A stretch of 64,000 bases of DNA from Crotophaga sulcirostris (lineage: Eukaryota; Chordata; Aves; Cuculiformes; Crotophagidae): the NCBI GenBank assembly GCA_013397455.1, contig VYZB01000215.1, positions 604,853 to 668,852 of the forward strand, read 5' to 3'. A program made the position numbers and the translations under genes. The notes under the pieces are model-generated. The model was not told the DNA's origin, ran no database searches, and saw only the letters and a list, made by a program, of their open reading frames with translations. Below are positions 38,902-52,653 of this stretch, one piece after another (within the stretch, counting starts at the first letter, position 1; the number at the start of each line of letters is the position of its first letter).

Positions 38902-39032
38902 TGTCTGGCAGAGAAGGACCTGGGAGTGTTGATTGACAGCCGGTTGAATATGAGCCAGCAGTGGCCCAAGTGGCCAAGAAGTTCAGTGGTATCTTGGCCT
39001 GCATCAGAAACAGTGTGGTCAGCAGTAGCAGG
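38902..39032 (+). mobile_element. Internal CR1 fragment without 3' end
   Basis: The stretch CTGGCAGAGAAGGACCTGGG, then GTGTTGATTGACAGCCGGTT, AATATGAGCCAGCAGTGGCC and TTGGCCTGCATCAGAAACAG is CR1 ORF2 sequence just after the RT domain (the peptide LAEKDLGVLIDSRLNMSQQ in one frame). In a full CR1 it lies about 100 bp upstream of the start of the piece at 38372, yet here it follows that piece's 3' end. It lacks any CR1 tail. A tandem 11-bp repeat (TTCATAGACAT, 38880-38901) precedes it. Confidence 0.88.
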
Positions 39033-42000
39033 GAAGTCTATTTCTAACAGACAGAAGCCTTCTTGCAAGAAATTATTAGAAATAGGTATTTTCACTGTGG
39101 TGAAGAGGCAAAACCTTAAAGCTAGCACACTGAATAGCGTAGCTAGCTAGCAAGCCTGCTATTTTAAATTACTGACATGATGAGTAATTTACTGGTTTAT
39201 AATTTTTTCATGTATTTTGAAACTTCATACCACTTTATGAGGTTTATTACCTATATTGGACATACTGCACTCAGCCAACTTTCCTAATGCAAAAGTAAAC
39301 TTAACTAATTCTAAGGAAAATACAGAATTCTAAAAATTATATTTATATTGCAGAAAAGGTAGACAAATTATTAAGAACAGACTTCATAGCAGATAGATGG
39401 TGTTTAGCACAATACATACAGGAGTTTTTTCTTTCTTTATTGCAAGCACATAGGGCTATTACTTCTTGACTCCAGATAAACAATTTTAGGTATATTTTTT
39501 TAAGAATCAAGATACAAAAGACCTTTTGTGTAGAGTTATCCTTCTCTCTGAATCAGGTAGCACTAACTGCGTTCTCAAGAACTTTAAGTTTGTGTGTTAT
39601 TGATTCACTTCCAATCTGAAGCATAACTCTGTAAAGCATTACTACTGCATCCTGAAAAAGAATGGGTACTTCCAAGGAGTCCTTGATTTCTCAACCTCGG
39701 TGAAATGTCAACAAATGTCGATTAACTAACATCTACAGACTGTTTTAAAAGTCCCAGTCATGTGCAAAAATACATAATTGCACATGTTGTTGTCATTATT
39801 TCCCTTATTACTGCTGAAATTTTAACCTAAATATTCAATTGCCCCTCAATGTCTGTTCTTTTTCTTCACCAAACACTTCCTTTTCATCTGAGTAGTTTCA
39901 CATATTTCTTTACTTTTTTACAGCAGGAAAAAAATCTATGAATTATGTATCCTCCTCTACTGCCTGCTACTCTGAACACTTCATTATAATTCCTAGCAAT
40001 TAAACCAGGTTCAGATTCTACATTAACCAACAATAGCAGCCTCAGTTTTTTTTCAGCTATGCAAATAGAGCTCTAAGTTTACAGAAAGCTTCAATAGGCA
40101 GGTCAGTAAAGGAGGCAAGGGAATAGTGGGACAGTCCATTAAAGTTAATTAGCTTGTTAAAGTAATTACTTTACATATTGGGTATAATACTATCATGAAC
40201 TTTTCTGATTTACTTTTCATTTATTCCTTCCCTGGGAAATTTTTCCTTCACCTTTGAAAGGCACCACCACCCATCAGCCTGGAGAAAAGCACAACCAACA
40301 TTTAATTGTTTTCAAAGACAAAATGTGATTTATTTTTTTTTCCTTAAAGCCTGAAGTTAATTTGGACACATACCACTGCCATGCAGTATATTAGGTTGTG
40401 ATTCAACTCAGGCCAAGAGCAACATGCCTGTCCCACAAAAGAGATTTCACCACAAATAACACAATTCTAATTTCATTCTTCTGTGGAGTAAAGATGGCAT
40501 TGCTACTATAGCAGAAATTGTCATCAAATTGCACATGGTATATTTTGTGTTATATAGTATCTATTACAGAAACAAACCAATAATTGAGAATTGGTAGTAA
40601 TTAAAGGGGGGTTCAAACACTTTTAGGACAGCTTTCAAGAATCCTAAAGGAAGGCTATTAGGCACAAAAAAAATCCAGCCAACAAACAAACAAAAAAACC
40701 CTAAATCCAACAAACGCGGTCAGGTGTCTGAAAACATTGAGAAAAAACTTTCTGCAGTTCTTGCAATTCTTCCTGATTTTCCTGAAGGAATGCAATTTGA
40801 AGTAGCGAGGGAGATAACCTGGGTTTCTTATAGATATTGTGAGCCATGCCAGAGGGATTTTTAAGATTGAGTGGGAAGAATAGATTGGAGGGTAGGGAAA
40901 AGATTAAAATCTGAAAAAAACCCCACAATGATCGATTTCCAGAACCTCACAATAGCAGATGCCATAACAAAAGCTACACAAATGATGAAAGAACAAAACA
41001 AATAAAAACTAAAAATCCAAATGAACATTGGCAGCCAGGAGCTAAGAAAAAAAACAACTTAAAATACAATGTACATAAATTATTCCGGAACACGGGATAG
41101 TTACCACTCTGACATGACAGCATTAATTATGACTTCTGAAACAAAAATAGATTCATTTTCCATTGACAGCCAGTTGCTTTAAGATAGGCTTTAACACCTG
41201 TGAATGGCGATTACATAGATGTATACCAATAGAAAATTATGATTGGATGAATGAATTTAAAGACCAATTCTAAAACTACAGAAAGCAGCAGATTACAAGG
41301 TAAACTACCGTTGGTGAAAACATCTAGAACCACAGCTATTTTCACTTGACATAATATATTTTTAACAAATACAGAACCACAAAAGACCTTCAGAAGAGTG
41401 GAAAAAATAGCAAAGGTTTGTGACTCATGCATTAGGAATAACTGATAGGTTATACTTATTTCATATTTGAGGGTACCTTCTGCAATACCACCATAAATTA
41501 AAGGAACAAAGAATCAGAATTTAACTCTGAGGATTACTTACTGAAAAGATTTTCACTATAAGAATAGTTATCTTGAAGGAAATCTGAATGGTAACATCCA
41601 TTCACCACGGGTTTTCACCAAAGAATTTGTGAGTTTTTATTGAGATTCAGCGTAGGATATTTCAAAGTATTAAGAGATTACAAGAAATAAAAATATTATT
41701 GAAACAGTATGGCAAAATAAAAGCAGCTAGTTTTCAGTCATTCAAAGTAACACTGTCAAACATATACATTTTCTTAGCTCTTTTTGCCTTTTCTTTGTCA
41801 TGGGTATTCCTTTAGACAGATTGATAAAACATAAACTCATAACATGAAATAACAAAATCAACAAAATAGAAGACTTTCCAGCTTGAAAAAAAAAACTAGT
41901 TCATGAAAAAATTCTCCACAATTCTAATAAGGTCTTGAGAAATTCTCAGTAGGCAAAATAATGCAAGGAGAAATAGCTTTGCATATCTTGACAGCAAGCA

Positions 42001-45000
42001 AGATTAAAGGGAACTACTTTAAATACACAAGACAGCAACTGCTTTAACTGCCTAAGTAAGAGTTGGTTATCGAGAACAACACGCAATTTAAAAAACAAAC
42101 TATGCCTTCAAGTATAATAATTATAGTCCTAACACATGCAGGTGAATGCTGAAAATCTAATGAAAGTCAGGACAGTTTGACAGCAACAGCTTTATGAAAA
42201 TACTAGGTTGAAAGGAATAAATTTGTACACAGATTTATTTATTCAGAGAAGTCTACAGCTCCTAATCTCTGAAGTTTGTTGTCTTTTTTTTTCAGAAAAG
42301 AAGGTGGAAATATCTAGAGCATGAGTTAACAACTCAAAATCATCTATTCACTATATATGCCAGTACACTGCAAGAAAAACAAGCGCTCAACTGAGAGGAA
42401 CCACCTTATCAAACACTCCTTGTGCCTGTTCTAGGTGGACTAATGGGATTCAACAAGTGTTCAACAAGTGGCGCGTAAGTGGCATGTAAAAGTAGAAGAA
42501 GGATTTATTCTTTCCCTTAGTTAAATTTTCAGAGACCTGAAATGTAAAGTACTGTTGAGGCACTTGATATTCTACTTTTGTACTTATTTTTCTTCACAAT
42601 ACAGTTTCGAATTTCTGCTAAAGGTGATGACAGTATCTTAACTTCAGCAAAGACACTATTACAAGATTCTGCACCAGCCCAGCTACATTCCAGTTAGTAA
42701 CTGACGCTGCTCTATCAGTGTGCTATCTTGCTATAAGAATGATACCACTGAATATTTACTTCCCTACTATTACACGTGTCTGATTTTTTTTTTCAGTTTG
42801 ACAAGATTTTTTCTGAATAAATTAACTATAGATCAATTAAACATAATGCAAGTTAGCACTTTATCTAACTCATTGTAATTCTAAAACTCACAAGTAATGT
42901 TAAAACTCAATTTTAGTACTACTTGAGCCAGATTATTGCAGACATTTCTTTCTGGAAAAAACTACATTTCAAGTAAGATTAAGCAGGTAAGAGTTTATTC
43001 CACAGTAGAGTATAATTTCCGTGATTCATTAGATTAAAACTTGTGAAAGATTATAATGCTACAAGAAGCTTTATGAAGTATAATTAGCTTCTGTAGTACA
43101 TTTTACAAAACACTACTGATGCACCAGTTAAGCGTGGATTTGTTATCTTCCATGATTGTAAATTACATCCCTAAGTTGATACCAGGCTACTAGTCTCTCA
43201 AATCAAGTTCTGTAGCAATATTAGATTGCAGTGGTAATGAACACTCACAAAATAATATTATCAAGTTCACAAATCCTAAAATGCCTTTAATAATTCACTG
43301 AGATTGAACTTCGACCGGACCATTTCCCAGGTGTTCAGGATAATGATAAGGCATCTTCCTTATTACCAACCAACCATTTCAGATGACAAGAGGAAGAATG
43401 CATAATGCTGACGTATGTGTAGGATGCTCTTCACTTAAAACAGATTTAATTCTTTTTGGTGATGTCCTCATGGACAGATCAATCTAAAATATAGTTTTTC
43501 AATCAATTTGTCTTTGTGTTTTGTCACAGAACAATTTCCTCAATAAATGAAGTCTGAATTAGATATTTGCAGACTGTGCAAGAGGCTCTAGCAATTCTTA
43601 AAAAGTATAGAGAAGATTATGAAATTTTTTGCATAACAAACACTTTGGAACATTGGAATATCAGCTCCTACACCTGAAAAAAAGAGGACTGAGATTTTTT
43701 TAAAATGTTTATAATGACTTTCAAAAGAGCAATATTAAATAATTAGTTCTTCAATGTATTAGCTCACAAAATTGCTTTCTCAGACCTTTTATTTTACTAA
43801 TTTCAGTAAAAGATTTTAAATATTATGTGTAACAAAAATAAACCATGCAATATAAACATATTTGATTATGAACAGAGATTACTATGATTACACTTTCACC
43901 TTTCCTCTAATAGATTTAGGGACTGACAAACTGCTTCTCTCCGTACACGTGTAAAGACAAAGGCTGACGAAGAAAAGGATGATAGTTCCTCTAGGCTGAC
44001 GTTGCTCTCTACCTGTAAGCAGCCTACCCCTGTATTGTATTGGTGACACTGCTAGCTTTAACAGATGTGCATGACTGTTCACTGTTTTCATTTTAATATT
44101 TGCTTATATTATGTAATTTTGAACAAAAGGTCCAAATGCTAAACAATGCAATGGGAAGTTGTTCAGTAATTCATTTTTTCTCCATGAAACTTTCAACTCA
44201 ACTTTACAAAACTAATAAGTAGTACAAAGGTTTACACAAAAAGCCTGTGATAAGCATAACCCAGGCAAGCAAATTCTATGAAACTCACACTTTCTTATTC
44301 ACATAGCAGAGTTTCATTAAATAACTTCTACCGATAATAATGTGATTGAATACCTTCAAAATTCCCACATCTATTTAAAATAATATTTTCCTGAAAAAAT
44401 AAAAATATTATTTATTTTCAATATCTCATATCTTAGGAAAAATCAACAGGATAATTTCACTTGGGTTTCCTGTTTTCCTATGTTTATTGTAAAGCAAAAC
44501 CTTCAGTAATATGAATCTGATGATTTAAGCAAATATGTATCATCGTAATAAAGGCATTGTTCTGTTTTCAGGATAAACTACCTTCTCCTCTTAAAATTAT
44601 TTGAAAACATGATCAGCTATCACAATGTAAACCCACTGATTCAATTTTTAAAACCATATACTTTGAGAAGTTTTTTCCTTTAATTTCTTAAAAATACATT
44701 TTAAATACAGTGCTTATGTTTATATAAAAGTCTCTTGCTGCAGAAGTGTCCCTAAATAAAGAGTACATACTCCATGAGAGAGAACGTTCATTTAAACTGA
44801 TTCAGAAAGCTTCTATGCCTTTATAACTATGAAAGACAATCTTGGTTGTTGTTTGTTTGATCCAAATTTAGTGGAAAATTAACTGTGGATCTTAGTCCTT
44901 GTGTTAAACTTGAGATAGGATCACCTGCTAGAATAAAATTCCAGGCTCCATCAGAAATTTCAGTAGTCCCGCATATAATTTTTATTTTTAAAAATGTTAT

Positions 45001-48000
45001 GACATAATATATAATATTTCACTATTTCATATAAATATGTGTCTATAAAATCATTTGACATGCAAAATTATGATTAAAATTACTAAGAGCTGAAAACCTG
45101 TTATTTTTTTACATTTCCAGAATGTATCAGTCTTGTGTTCATAATTTTAATTGTGTACCTTATCCTGATTGTAACCTTTATGCAATATTCAGGTTCTCAA
45201 ATTGAATAAGAGGAAACATTTTAGTTATCTGATATTCAGAATTTGAGCTTCATTCATTTCTGTGTTAAAAATCTAGAACTATACAATAATTAGTAGAGCT
45301 GTCCATATATATTTATAGTTCATTTTGTTCTTATCTGTCTCCTATTCATTTAAAAAAGCAATGAAACAAAGGAAAAGTGAAAAGAATATGGAAAGGCAGA
45401 TATTTAATACATACAATACATAAAAAAATCCAAATAATTGAATTGGATTGTGGCACTTGCAAAATTATTTAACTAAATGACAAAGTTAGTACAATAAAAA
45501 TCTATGCAGCCTCTATACAGAAAGGAATACAACAATGCATTATTTGTTATTTATTTTATCAGATTATAATAAAATTATTCTGAAAATACAGGAATAAAAT
45601 TTTATGTACAACATTGCATTTATGGAATATGAAAATACCATGTGTTAACAAAATAGCTGAAACATTATGTTAATAGAATTATGCCTAGAAATTGGTTTTT
45701 CCATTTGTATTAAAAATGCACCATTACAGGATGTGACGTTTCTCCTGGAAATTGTACTACAAATAATGCATTTTACTATAATTGCAAATATATTTTCCTT
45801 ACCGTTACTTTGATTTAAACATCTAGCCCAGGAGAAATACCTTTTCACGCAAATATGAAGAATTCTGGGGAATAACTCCTTTACAGAAAGATTGTCTCAT
45901 TGGATGGAAATGCACAGTAGCATTCATAAAAATGAAGGAAAACACAAACTCACACTCTTAACATTGCAACTTAAATCTGGGATACCTGAGAATCCACACA
46001 CTTTTGTGTCCTGTCAGTGATTTACCAGTGTACCAAGATTCTTCTCATGTGTAATAAACAACTAAACCAAACAAAATATCATATATCTTTCACTGATGTT
46101 GTGACCAGTTTAAAATATTCTCATATAGTATAATTTTACAAGATAATTCTCACTGTAATTTTTTACATTGACTTTTGTAATAACAATTCAAATGTTAAAA
46201 GTGTAAGGTTTAATCAAATATTTAGCACTTTCCCTAGTGTTTAATTAACTATGTTAACCTTTGACAAACAATATTCAAGGAAAAGGAACAAAAACTTATT
46301 CAATGAAATTGAGTCAATGAAGATAAGGAAACAGATGTTTACATGATGCCATTAACTAGATTCGGAAGAAGCCAAACAGAAGCAGATAAATATTAGTGAG
46401 CTGATCTTCAGTGCTGAAGAAAAAGAAATGAAAATTACTGCTAAGTTTTAAATGTATAGTTTCTGAGATCTAGGGCTGCATAAGCTGTAAATTTATCCTA
46501 GGTAATTTTATATCTGAATATGGTTTTCTCATGTTGTTTAGTTAATTAGAAAAGGAAGCAGAACTGTGATTCAAACCAGAAGCAACAGGGTAAAGAAAAC
46601 AGGGACTTCCAAATGTTATAGTATGTCAGCCTAGAGATATCAGAGATACAATCAAAATGAAAATTCCATATAAATGAGTGGTTTTAGATGAGAAACTATC
46701 CATTCTGAATGAACATGTTAAAAATGTAACCGTCATTATAGTATTAAATAGGACTTGGTATGTCAGCAAAAAAAAGGCAATAGTAACGAAGGCTTTCCAA
46801 TTTCTTAAAAGAGAAATCTTTATGAACATACAAGTTGTGAATTCATGAGACAATATGACAAAGATAATATTAAGATTTTTAAAAGTTTATTTAATATATT
46901 CCAGATATATGTTTAATTTTTTTCATAGAAAATACCTTTATAAAATGTATTTTAAATTGGTAGAATTTACTTTACACAGAAGCATAATTCCCACATTTTC
47001 TAGGTAGAAGCCTCCAGGACTTCTCCTTTCTAAAGTGAATGGTTTCATCAATAAATACTTAACCTGTCACTAAGTGGTCTGCAGTTTACCAGAAGAGTGC
47101 AAACCCTACAATTTGTAGGCCGATTCACACTGCCAAAAGAAGAGGCCTATGAGTCTCATTTCCCTTTGGTAAAGAAAGGAAATTAAGTCACTTGTATCTT
47201 GGAAGAGTAGCCAAACTAAGGTGATAAGGATCAAATAGGAAAAGGATGGAAAAAGCTGAATCACTCACATCCAGAAGAAGGTTCCAGCATGTGATGGGAA
47301 ACAGCTGTTTTTGACTACACTGAACAGAGCAGTCAACTCACAGGCTGAGGTTATTTTAAAGCATTCCTCTCCCACAGTGTTTCCCACTTAACTAGTTCTT
47401 GGCGGCTCCTAACTCAGCACGTGGATCCCGTTTGGAGTAACCTTTCATCTCAGAAAAGGCAATCCTTCCTGGAAAGAGTGCAACGTAATGTATGCTTCCT
47501 GTGTAGTAGCAGCAGTTTGTTAAATTAAATTTTCAGGGTCAAAGAGAGATGATCTCTAGCTACCTACTGGCCAACTGACTGCAGTATTTGTACAAAGAGC
47601 TTTTTTTTAAGTGATGATGCCTCTGATCAAACCAAGATGGACTCTAGATTGCATTTTCAGCGTGCTGAGCAGGCATCAAAATAAATAAGGTATTTTTTAA
47701 AAGGTTCATGTTTGATAAGGACACTGTAGACACAAACAAGAATACATTTTTACAAACCCATTTTTAAATGTGACGAACTAGCAGGAAATCCAATAGGAAT
47801 ATTTAATAGGAAATACTGCAGCTGGTTTATATATTGAATTATACAAACAAATACTGATGACATTAAAGTAAAGAAATTCGAGACTGTATAACAGTGTGAA
47901 CTGGGTTTGAAAGGTAGGTGGGTCTAAATCCTACATCTACTATGCTAGACCATAGGAGAAGTATTCCATTTTTCCTGTAGACCACATATCTTGGCATCTT

Positions 48001-48309
48001 ATCTTTGTTGTAAATGTAGAATGAGCAGGGAGCGAGGATGATGGTGATAACAACAAACCTAAAACTGTCTGCAAGCCATGTGTTTGAGTTCTCCTGACAT
48101 AGAGATAGCCTTCGTAGTCAGGTTTCTTTACCCCAAATTTCCTCAGCAAAAGAGAGGAAAAAGGAAGAAACAGACACTGAAATTATAACATATGTCAGCT
48201 AGACCAAAACATACAGTCACATCCAACTTTGTCAAAGTTGAGACAAGAAATCCGACACCTGCACGTATTTTTTTTACTTATTCTCAATCCCTCTTCTTGA
48301 ACAATCTAC

Positions 48310-48436
48310 CATTAGGTCTTTATCTCAACCCACGAGGGTTTTTAAATGTTATTTTCTCCCTTTGTCCAGTTGAGGAGGGGGAGTAAGAGAGTAGTTGGGT
48401 GGGGATCTGTCAGCCAACCAAGTTCAACCCACAACA
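48310..48436 (+). mobile_element. LTR R-U5 fragment, 5'-truncated
   Basis: GGTCTTTATCTCAACCCACG, then TATTTTCTCCCTTTGTCCAG, TTGAGGAGGGGGAGTAAGAG and CAAGTTCAACCCACAACA are the R and U5 part of an avian retroviral LTR ending in CA. No U3 is seen before it and no retroviral primer-binding site or gene after it. The U5 differs clearly from that of the LTR starting 111 bp further on, so this is a separate insertion of a related subfamily. Confidence 0.7.
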
Positions 48437-48546
48437 GCTATGCATGAGTATTCAGTTGGGGCCAAGATAAGGAGAACAAAACAAAATAGAAACAGCCTCA
48501 GCACTAATCCTTTCCTATCTTCCACAACAGTTCTACCTATTTGTAT

Positions 48547-48645
48547 TGCTTTTGGCTGGGGTAGATTTAATTTTCTTCATAGTAGCTAGTATGGGGCTAT
48601 GTTTTGGATTTGTGTTGAAAATAGTGTTGATAATACAGGGATGAT

Positions 48646-48687
<42 letters not shown>

Positions 48688-49127
48688 TATTAATTATTGG
48701 TGAGCAGTTCTAACACAGAGGCAAGGTCTTTTCTGCTCCTCATTCCACCCAATAGGGAGTAAGCTGAGGGTACACAAAAAGCTGGGAGCGAACACAGCTG
48801 AGACAGCTGACCCCAACTGACCAAGAGGATATTCCATACCGTATGATGTCATGCTCAGAATATAAACCTGGGGAAAGAGGAAAGAAGGGGGAGATGTTTT
48901 GAGTGATGGCATTGGTCTTTCCAGTAACCATTAAACATGATGGAGCCTTGCTTTCCTTAAGATGGCTGAACACCTGTCTGCTGGTGGGAAGGAGTGAATT
49001 AATTTTTTTTTTTTGCTTTGTTGGTGCACTTTAGCTGTTAAACTGTATTTATCTCAAGCCATGAGTTTTCTCACACGAGCGAGCAGCTGTGTGGAGGCTC
49101 TGTGTGGCTAGGGTAAACCACAATGCA
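48547..49127 (+). mobile_element. Solo LTR of an avian endogenous retrovirus
   Basis: Near-complete LTR of about 580 bp on the plus strand, antisense to CSMD1. It opens TGCTTTTGGCTGGGGTAGAT, and U3 has CATAGTAGCTAGTATGGGGC, ACAGCTGAGACAGCTGACCC and GATATTCCATACCGTATGAT. A TATA-like AATATAAACC lies near 48859, followed by GTAACCATTAAACATGATGG and AAGATGGCTGAACACCTGTC. R has ATCTCAAGCCATGAGTTTTC, then a shortened U5 ends GGTAAACCACAATGCA. TTGTAT occurs directly before it (48541-48546) and one base after it (49129-49134), a probable target-site duplication. There is no internal region, so it is a solo LTR. U3 carries an expanded (TAA)n, and U5 lacks the usual TTCCGATTCTCTCCCC-type block. Confidence 0.9.
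48647..48686. repeat. (TAA)13 microsatellite inside LTR U3
   Basis: Thirteen uninterrupted TAA units plus one T, placed in the U3 of the LTR at 48547-49127, between the GATAATACAGGGATGATT block and the TGGTGAGCAGTTCTAACAC block. Related LTRs have no such repeat here, so it arose after insertion or marks a sub-lineage. Likely polymorphic. Confidence 0.97.
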
Positions 49128-49198
49128 GTTGTATACATCTATGTAGATGAATGTTCGCTTTTGAGTTTATTTAGCTGTGTGTTACTCACAAACACACA

Positions 49199-49232
49199 CC
49201 AAAAAAAAAAAAAGAAAAAAAAAGGAAAAAAG
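49199..49232. repeat. A-rich tract
   Basis: Runs of A broken by single G or GG, following ACAAACACACACC. It lies 70 bp past the LTR end. It could be a remnant retroposon tail, but nothing recognisable precedes it apart from the LTR. Confidence 0.8.
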
Positions 49233-52200
49233 TACAAGTGTGTTTCCTACAGGATAATGGCAAATCCAGGGATTTTTGGTCTGCTTAAATCGCACAGCAA
49301 GAAAGCTATATTAGAAAAAACGTTGTACTCAGATGAGCTGAAACCACAGGTGACACACTGAGACCTACACAAAACATACAGCTCTTTAAAAACCTGGAGT
49401 GTAATACTTCAGGACCTCAGAAATACAGATAACCATGTCTCACATGTCATTGTGCAGGGGGATGAAGAAAACTACAATACTTGCAGAATACACAAAGTCT
49501 TTGCACACAGGCAAGTGCAAGGACTGACAAATGGTAGCATACAGGTGAACCTCAAGTGTCATAACATAGAGGCATTAAAATCCTTAGAGTAGTTTTTCTA
49601 CTGTTTACAGATGATAATAAATTATAAAATAAAGAGTAATTCAAAAATTTACAAGTTAAATTAGCATTCATCTTTTATATTATATTCTTCTGCTGTCTAG
49701 CTCAAAATCTCAGTTATTGTTACCTTCTACACCCAAAGTTATTATAATAATTTAGCCCTGAAATCACATATTAATGAAACTATATCTTAAAATTCAGTTA
49801 TTTGTTTTCATGGATGAGTAACTGGGACTAATCCATATTTAGTATTGTTTCTACAGATTCCAGTAACTTGAGAAAGATCGTGAGTGAAAGATGTAACCAA
49901 AGTTATTGATTTTTTCATGAGATGCACTGCTGAATCCATCTATTTGTTGAACTTTGGGAAGTGACAGAAGCTTACTGATCAGGCAATTTCAAGCAGCAGA
50001 CAAACATTATTTGAATTCAAAAATAGAATCAATTAATTGAGATGTTTTGGCAGCCAACGAGATACCAGACATTAAGACAGATTACATAGGCCTTTCCACA
50101 TTTATCAAGCAACATACTTTGATTTTGATTGCATAGTGTTATTTAAATCCAGCAGGGGACACTGAGGAGAGAGAGACTAACAGTTTGTCAGCCTCATATT
50201 TCCCTAGGTTTTGTTATTCCAAATAGTGAAATGTTTAAAGAAACTGAGCACAAACATGACAGAACTGTTTAGGAGAAATTCTTTATGAACCAAAGAATAC
50301 CCATTCACATAATTTTGAAACTGAGGAATGCTTCTTTTAGCAAATAACTGCAAGTATTCTTCCTTCATGCATCAGCAAGTAATGAAATAATGAAAATTAC
50401 TATTAATCAAATTATTTTTTAATTAAACAAAGAACAGAGTTCTGCTATTTTGACTTTTCAGCTCATGTATATTCTCCTTTTGGATATTTGAAAAATAGAG
50501 AAGACCTTCATTGATTGCCTTTCTGTTTTCCCTAAGAATCATGGAAAAGCTGCAGATCCAAGAACACCCCAGGTATGTCTATTCTGCACCATGAAGTAAT
50601 AGAGAACTTACAAGAGCTGCAATAGCAAAATCTGCAACAAAAATAGTCTTTCCTTGGTCTTACAACACTCTATGTTCTATTGCTGTAAAAAAATATATGC
50701 TTTAGTAGCTTTTTCTTCTCTAAACATATTTATAGAGAAACTAGCAAAGGTAACTGGTTTAATTAACGCCTGTTTTTCAAGTACTCTTGGTCATTCTTAG
50801 TCCTCTAGTAAGCAAACTGTGTCTGAGGAACTATATCCAAACATGTAGTTTTGGAGCCTTTAGGGGCATCTAGGTTATGACTCACTTGGTCATACCTGGA
50901 AGCCTAAGGTCATTTGAGATATCCCACACAGTAGACGATCTAGCTGCTGATCCAGAAATCCCCAGGTCATCTGTGATCTCTCACAAGAGGTTTGGTCACT
51001 GTCAAATGTTACTTGATGAATACAAGTAGGCAGCTAGATTAAATCCCAAGGACTTGATTCCTGATTAGTTTATTTAAACACAAGAAAATAGGGACATTCA
51101 GATGTCTTAAAACCGTTTACCTCTCCTTGCAGAAGGGAAAACATCTTCTGTAGGCTTTATGAGTCAGGTTTGCCAAGTATATGTCGTTTGTTGCTGTTCA
51201 TATAGCCTACAACATCTCATATGGCTCTGCATACTTATATTTAAGCAACTGAACTGCTGAATTCAGCCCCAGCTCTGGGCTGAAGACCAAGAAGAGGCCA
51301 ACCTTAAGTCAGTTAATTCACCTCTTGCTCCAAAAGGAAGTGACTTTCAATAGGTCTTTTGACATATCTGACAGTACCATTCTCGGATACCTCTGGATAT
51401 GCTTAATCAAGTGAACTGCTTTCCTACAGGCTGGCTGATCATCTAAATGGATTTCTAGGCTCAATGTAGTGTATTAGTTGGCATTGCATTGACCTAATGA
51501 GAGATTAGATACCTTCCACGTGTAGGCATTAGCATACAGACATTAGAGTTCAAGTGTTTTAATTTCTTGCCAAATTATACTCTAAGGAACTGACACAGCT
51601 AACTTGTAGACTAATCAACTATTAACCTTATACCATAGGAAGAAACAGGAAGATTTGTCATTTCTATTTTAAAATAATTAGAAAGTGCTCAACATATTTA
51701 TAGATCCACTTACTAGGAGAGAATATGTGTAGTTATACATAGCTACTAATTTATTTCACTTTTTAGTATGTCAAAGTAATTAAATTTAAACTTTCAATCT
51801 TAATAAAGTGGAACTGATTACAATTTCTTTACTTAAAAAGTCATGTAAAAAAGTTGAAAAATTTCTATGACAACTCTTAAAAAATTTCATCATTTTTAAA
51901 TGTAAAAATGGACACATTCCTGGTCAGATGCTATGACTGGTACTTTTCCTTCTCAAATTGCATTTTTGATATTGACTTCTAACAGAACTATAAGCAATCC
52001 CTGATTTTTCAAGTCATCATAAAGACGAACTAAGATATATTGCTTCTTATCAGTCAAGCAGTTTCCACAAGTTTTCAAATAAGATTTGCAATTCTATTCA
52101 CTTGTGATTTGAAAAGTGTTCTGAAATCACCAAAACTCAAAGTGTATTCTTAAATTGCCTTTCCTGCGAAAGTTATAGTTGGCCTCAGGAGAACATAATT

Positions 52201-52623
52201 TGGTTCAGATAGATGAGCATTGTAGCCCACAGTAACATAAGCTGAGCAGTTTGCCACTGCACAACTTTATCTAAACACCTCACTCCAAACTCATATGAAC
52301 TGAGTATTTAAATATTTGTTATTTTGTTTATTAATGAAAAATCCTGTCAACATAGTAATAATAATACATTTCTATATGAGTAAAGTTTGACGTACAGTTG
52401 TGATGTGATCCTGAATAACCTAATCTGTAACTATCAGTGTGCAACATCTGATTCAATCAGTATCTGACTTAAAAGCCTCACAGAGTTCTGGGTCCAGAAA
52501 CATGATGTGCTTTCATCAGAACTCCTTGAGGAAGTTTATCTACAGGATCTTTTGAAAAGCTATCTAATATAATTTAAAATGTTGGGCTTCTCACCACCAG
52601 CATCTCCCCAAAACCTAAAATTT

Positions 52624-52653
52624 AAATAAAATAAAAAAAAAAAAGAGAGAGAG
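52624..52653. repeat. A-rich tract with GA repeat
   Basis: AAATAAAATA, a run of 12 A, then GAGAGAGAGA. Simple sequence; it may mark the tail of an unrecognised old retroposon. Confidence 0.8.
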
